Origin: Clostridia bacterium
GTDB taxonomy: Bacteria > Bacillota > Clostridia > Oscillospirales > CAG-272
Reading direction: 5' to 3'
Length of the DNA: 5,437 bases
Assembly (NCBI GenBank): GCA_017455945.1
Contig: JAFTLM010000383.1
Location: 1 to 5,437 of the forward strand
Below the pieces are notes generated by a model. That model made no database searches. It saw only the letters and a program-made list of their open reading frames with translations, and was not told the DNA's origin. The number at the start of each line of letters is the position of its first letter. Position 1 is the stretch's first letter. Of the stretch, positions 5,249 to 5,437 are shown piece by piece. The translations under genes were made by a program, and so were the position numbers.

Positions 5249-5437
5249 ATGACTAACATAGCTATTTTAGGTTTTGGTGTGGTTGGAAGCGGCGTTGCCG
5301 AAGTTATCACCGAAAATCTGGAGATAATCAACAAAAGAATAAACGGAGAGCTTAACATCAAGTACAGTCTTGACCTCAGAGACTTTCCAGACAGCAAATT
5401 CGGGAATCTGGTAATTCACGATTTTGATACTATTCTG
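5249..5437 (+). CDS. hom: Homoserine dehydrogenase, N-terminal fragment (cut by window edge)
   Basis: The first 63 codons of a gene that runs off the right end with no stop. It reduces aspartate semialdehyde to homoserine with NAD(P)H, the branch-point step to threonine and methionine, in the cytoplasm. The start MTNIAILGFGVVGSGVAEVI contains the Rossmann nucleotide-binding motif GxGxxGxG (Gly8 to Gly15: GFGVVGSG). LNIKYSLDLRDFPD (35-48) matches the block after the first beta-alpha unit in homoserine dehydrogenases. Nothing fused upstream is seen, so this is a stand-alone enzyme rather than an aspartokinase fusion. Whether it ends in an ACT domain, as in many Gram-positive enzymes, cannot be seen. 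AAGGAG (5238-5243) lies five bases before the ATG. The gene is divergent from the DUF4364 operon. Confidence 0.92.
   Translation, partial: MTNIAILGFGVVGSGVAEVITENLEIINKRINGELNIKYSLDLRDFPDSKFGNLVIHDFDTIL

Overview
The window looks like chromosomal core DNA from a low-to-moderate GC Gram-positive anaerobe of the class Clostridia (Bacillota). The evidence is strong AGGAGG-type ribosome binding sites, AT-rich intergenic DNA with extended -10 promoters, and a gene set typical of Clostridia: a DUF4364 protein, a SigH-like sigma factor, a double zinc-ribbon protein, a DUF3810 membrane protein and MurA. The protein sequences feel closest to the Oscillospiraceae/Ruminococcaceae side, but that is an impression, not a computed placement. 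I see no mobile element, CRISPR array, tRNA or rRNA.

Layout. (1) 44-2079, plus strand: an RluA-family pseudouridine synthase overlaps by 4 bases (ATGA) a three-pass membrane protein carrying an HELAH metalloprotease motif (DUF3810-like). (2) 2080-2278: AT-rich intergenic DNA with two candidate promoters reading into murA. (3) 2279-3589, plus strand: murA, the first committed step of peptidoglycan synthesis, with its best start at a TTG codon. (4) 3589-3622: a perfect hairpin with T runs on both sides, a bidirectional terminator between convergent genes. (5) 3625-5125, minus strand: a compact operon transcribed in the order DUF4364 winged-helix protein, SigH-like sigma factor, zinc-ribbon protein. 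(6) 5126-5248: a divergent promoter region with back-to-back extended -10 promoters. (7) 5249 to the end, plus strand: the first 63 codons of homoserine dehydrogenase, cut by the window edge.

How the parts fit. The plus-strand genes are housekeeping: RNA modification, envelope proteolysis (inferred), cell-wall precursor synthesis and the entry to threonine/methionine synthesis. The minus-strand operon is the least understood part. A sigma factor lies between a predicted DNA-binding protein and a small zinc-binding protein, all apparently transcribed from one promoter facing hom and stopped by the hairpin shared with murA. It reads as a regulatory module with unknown targets. It is the best candidate here for undescribed biology, although each of its protein families is already known.
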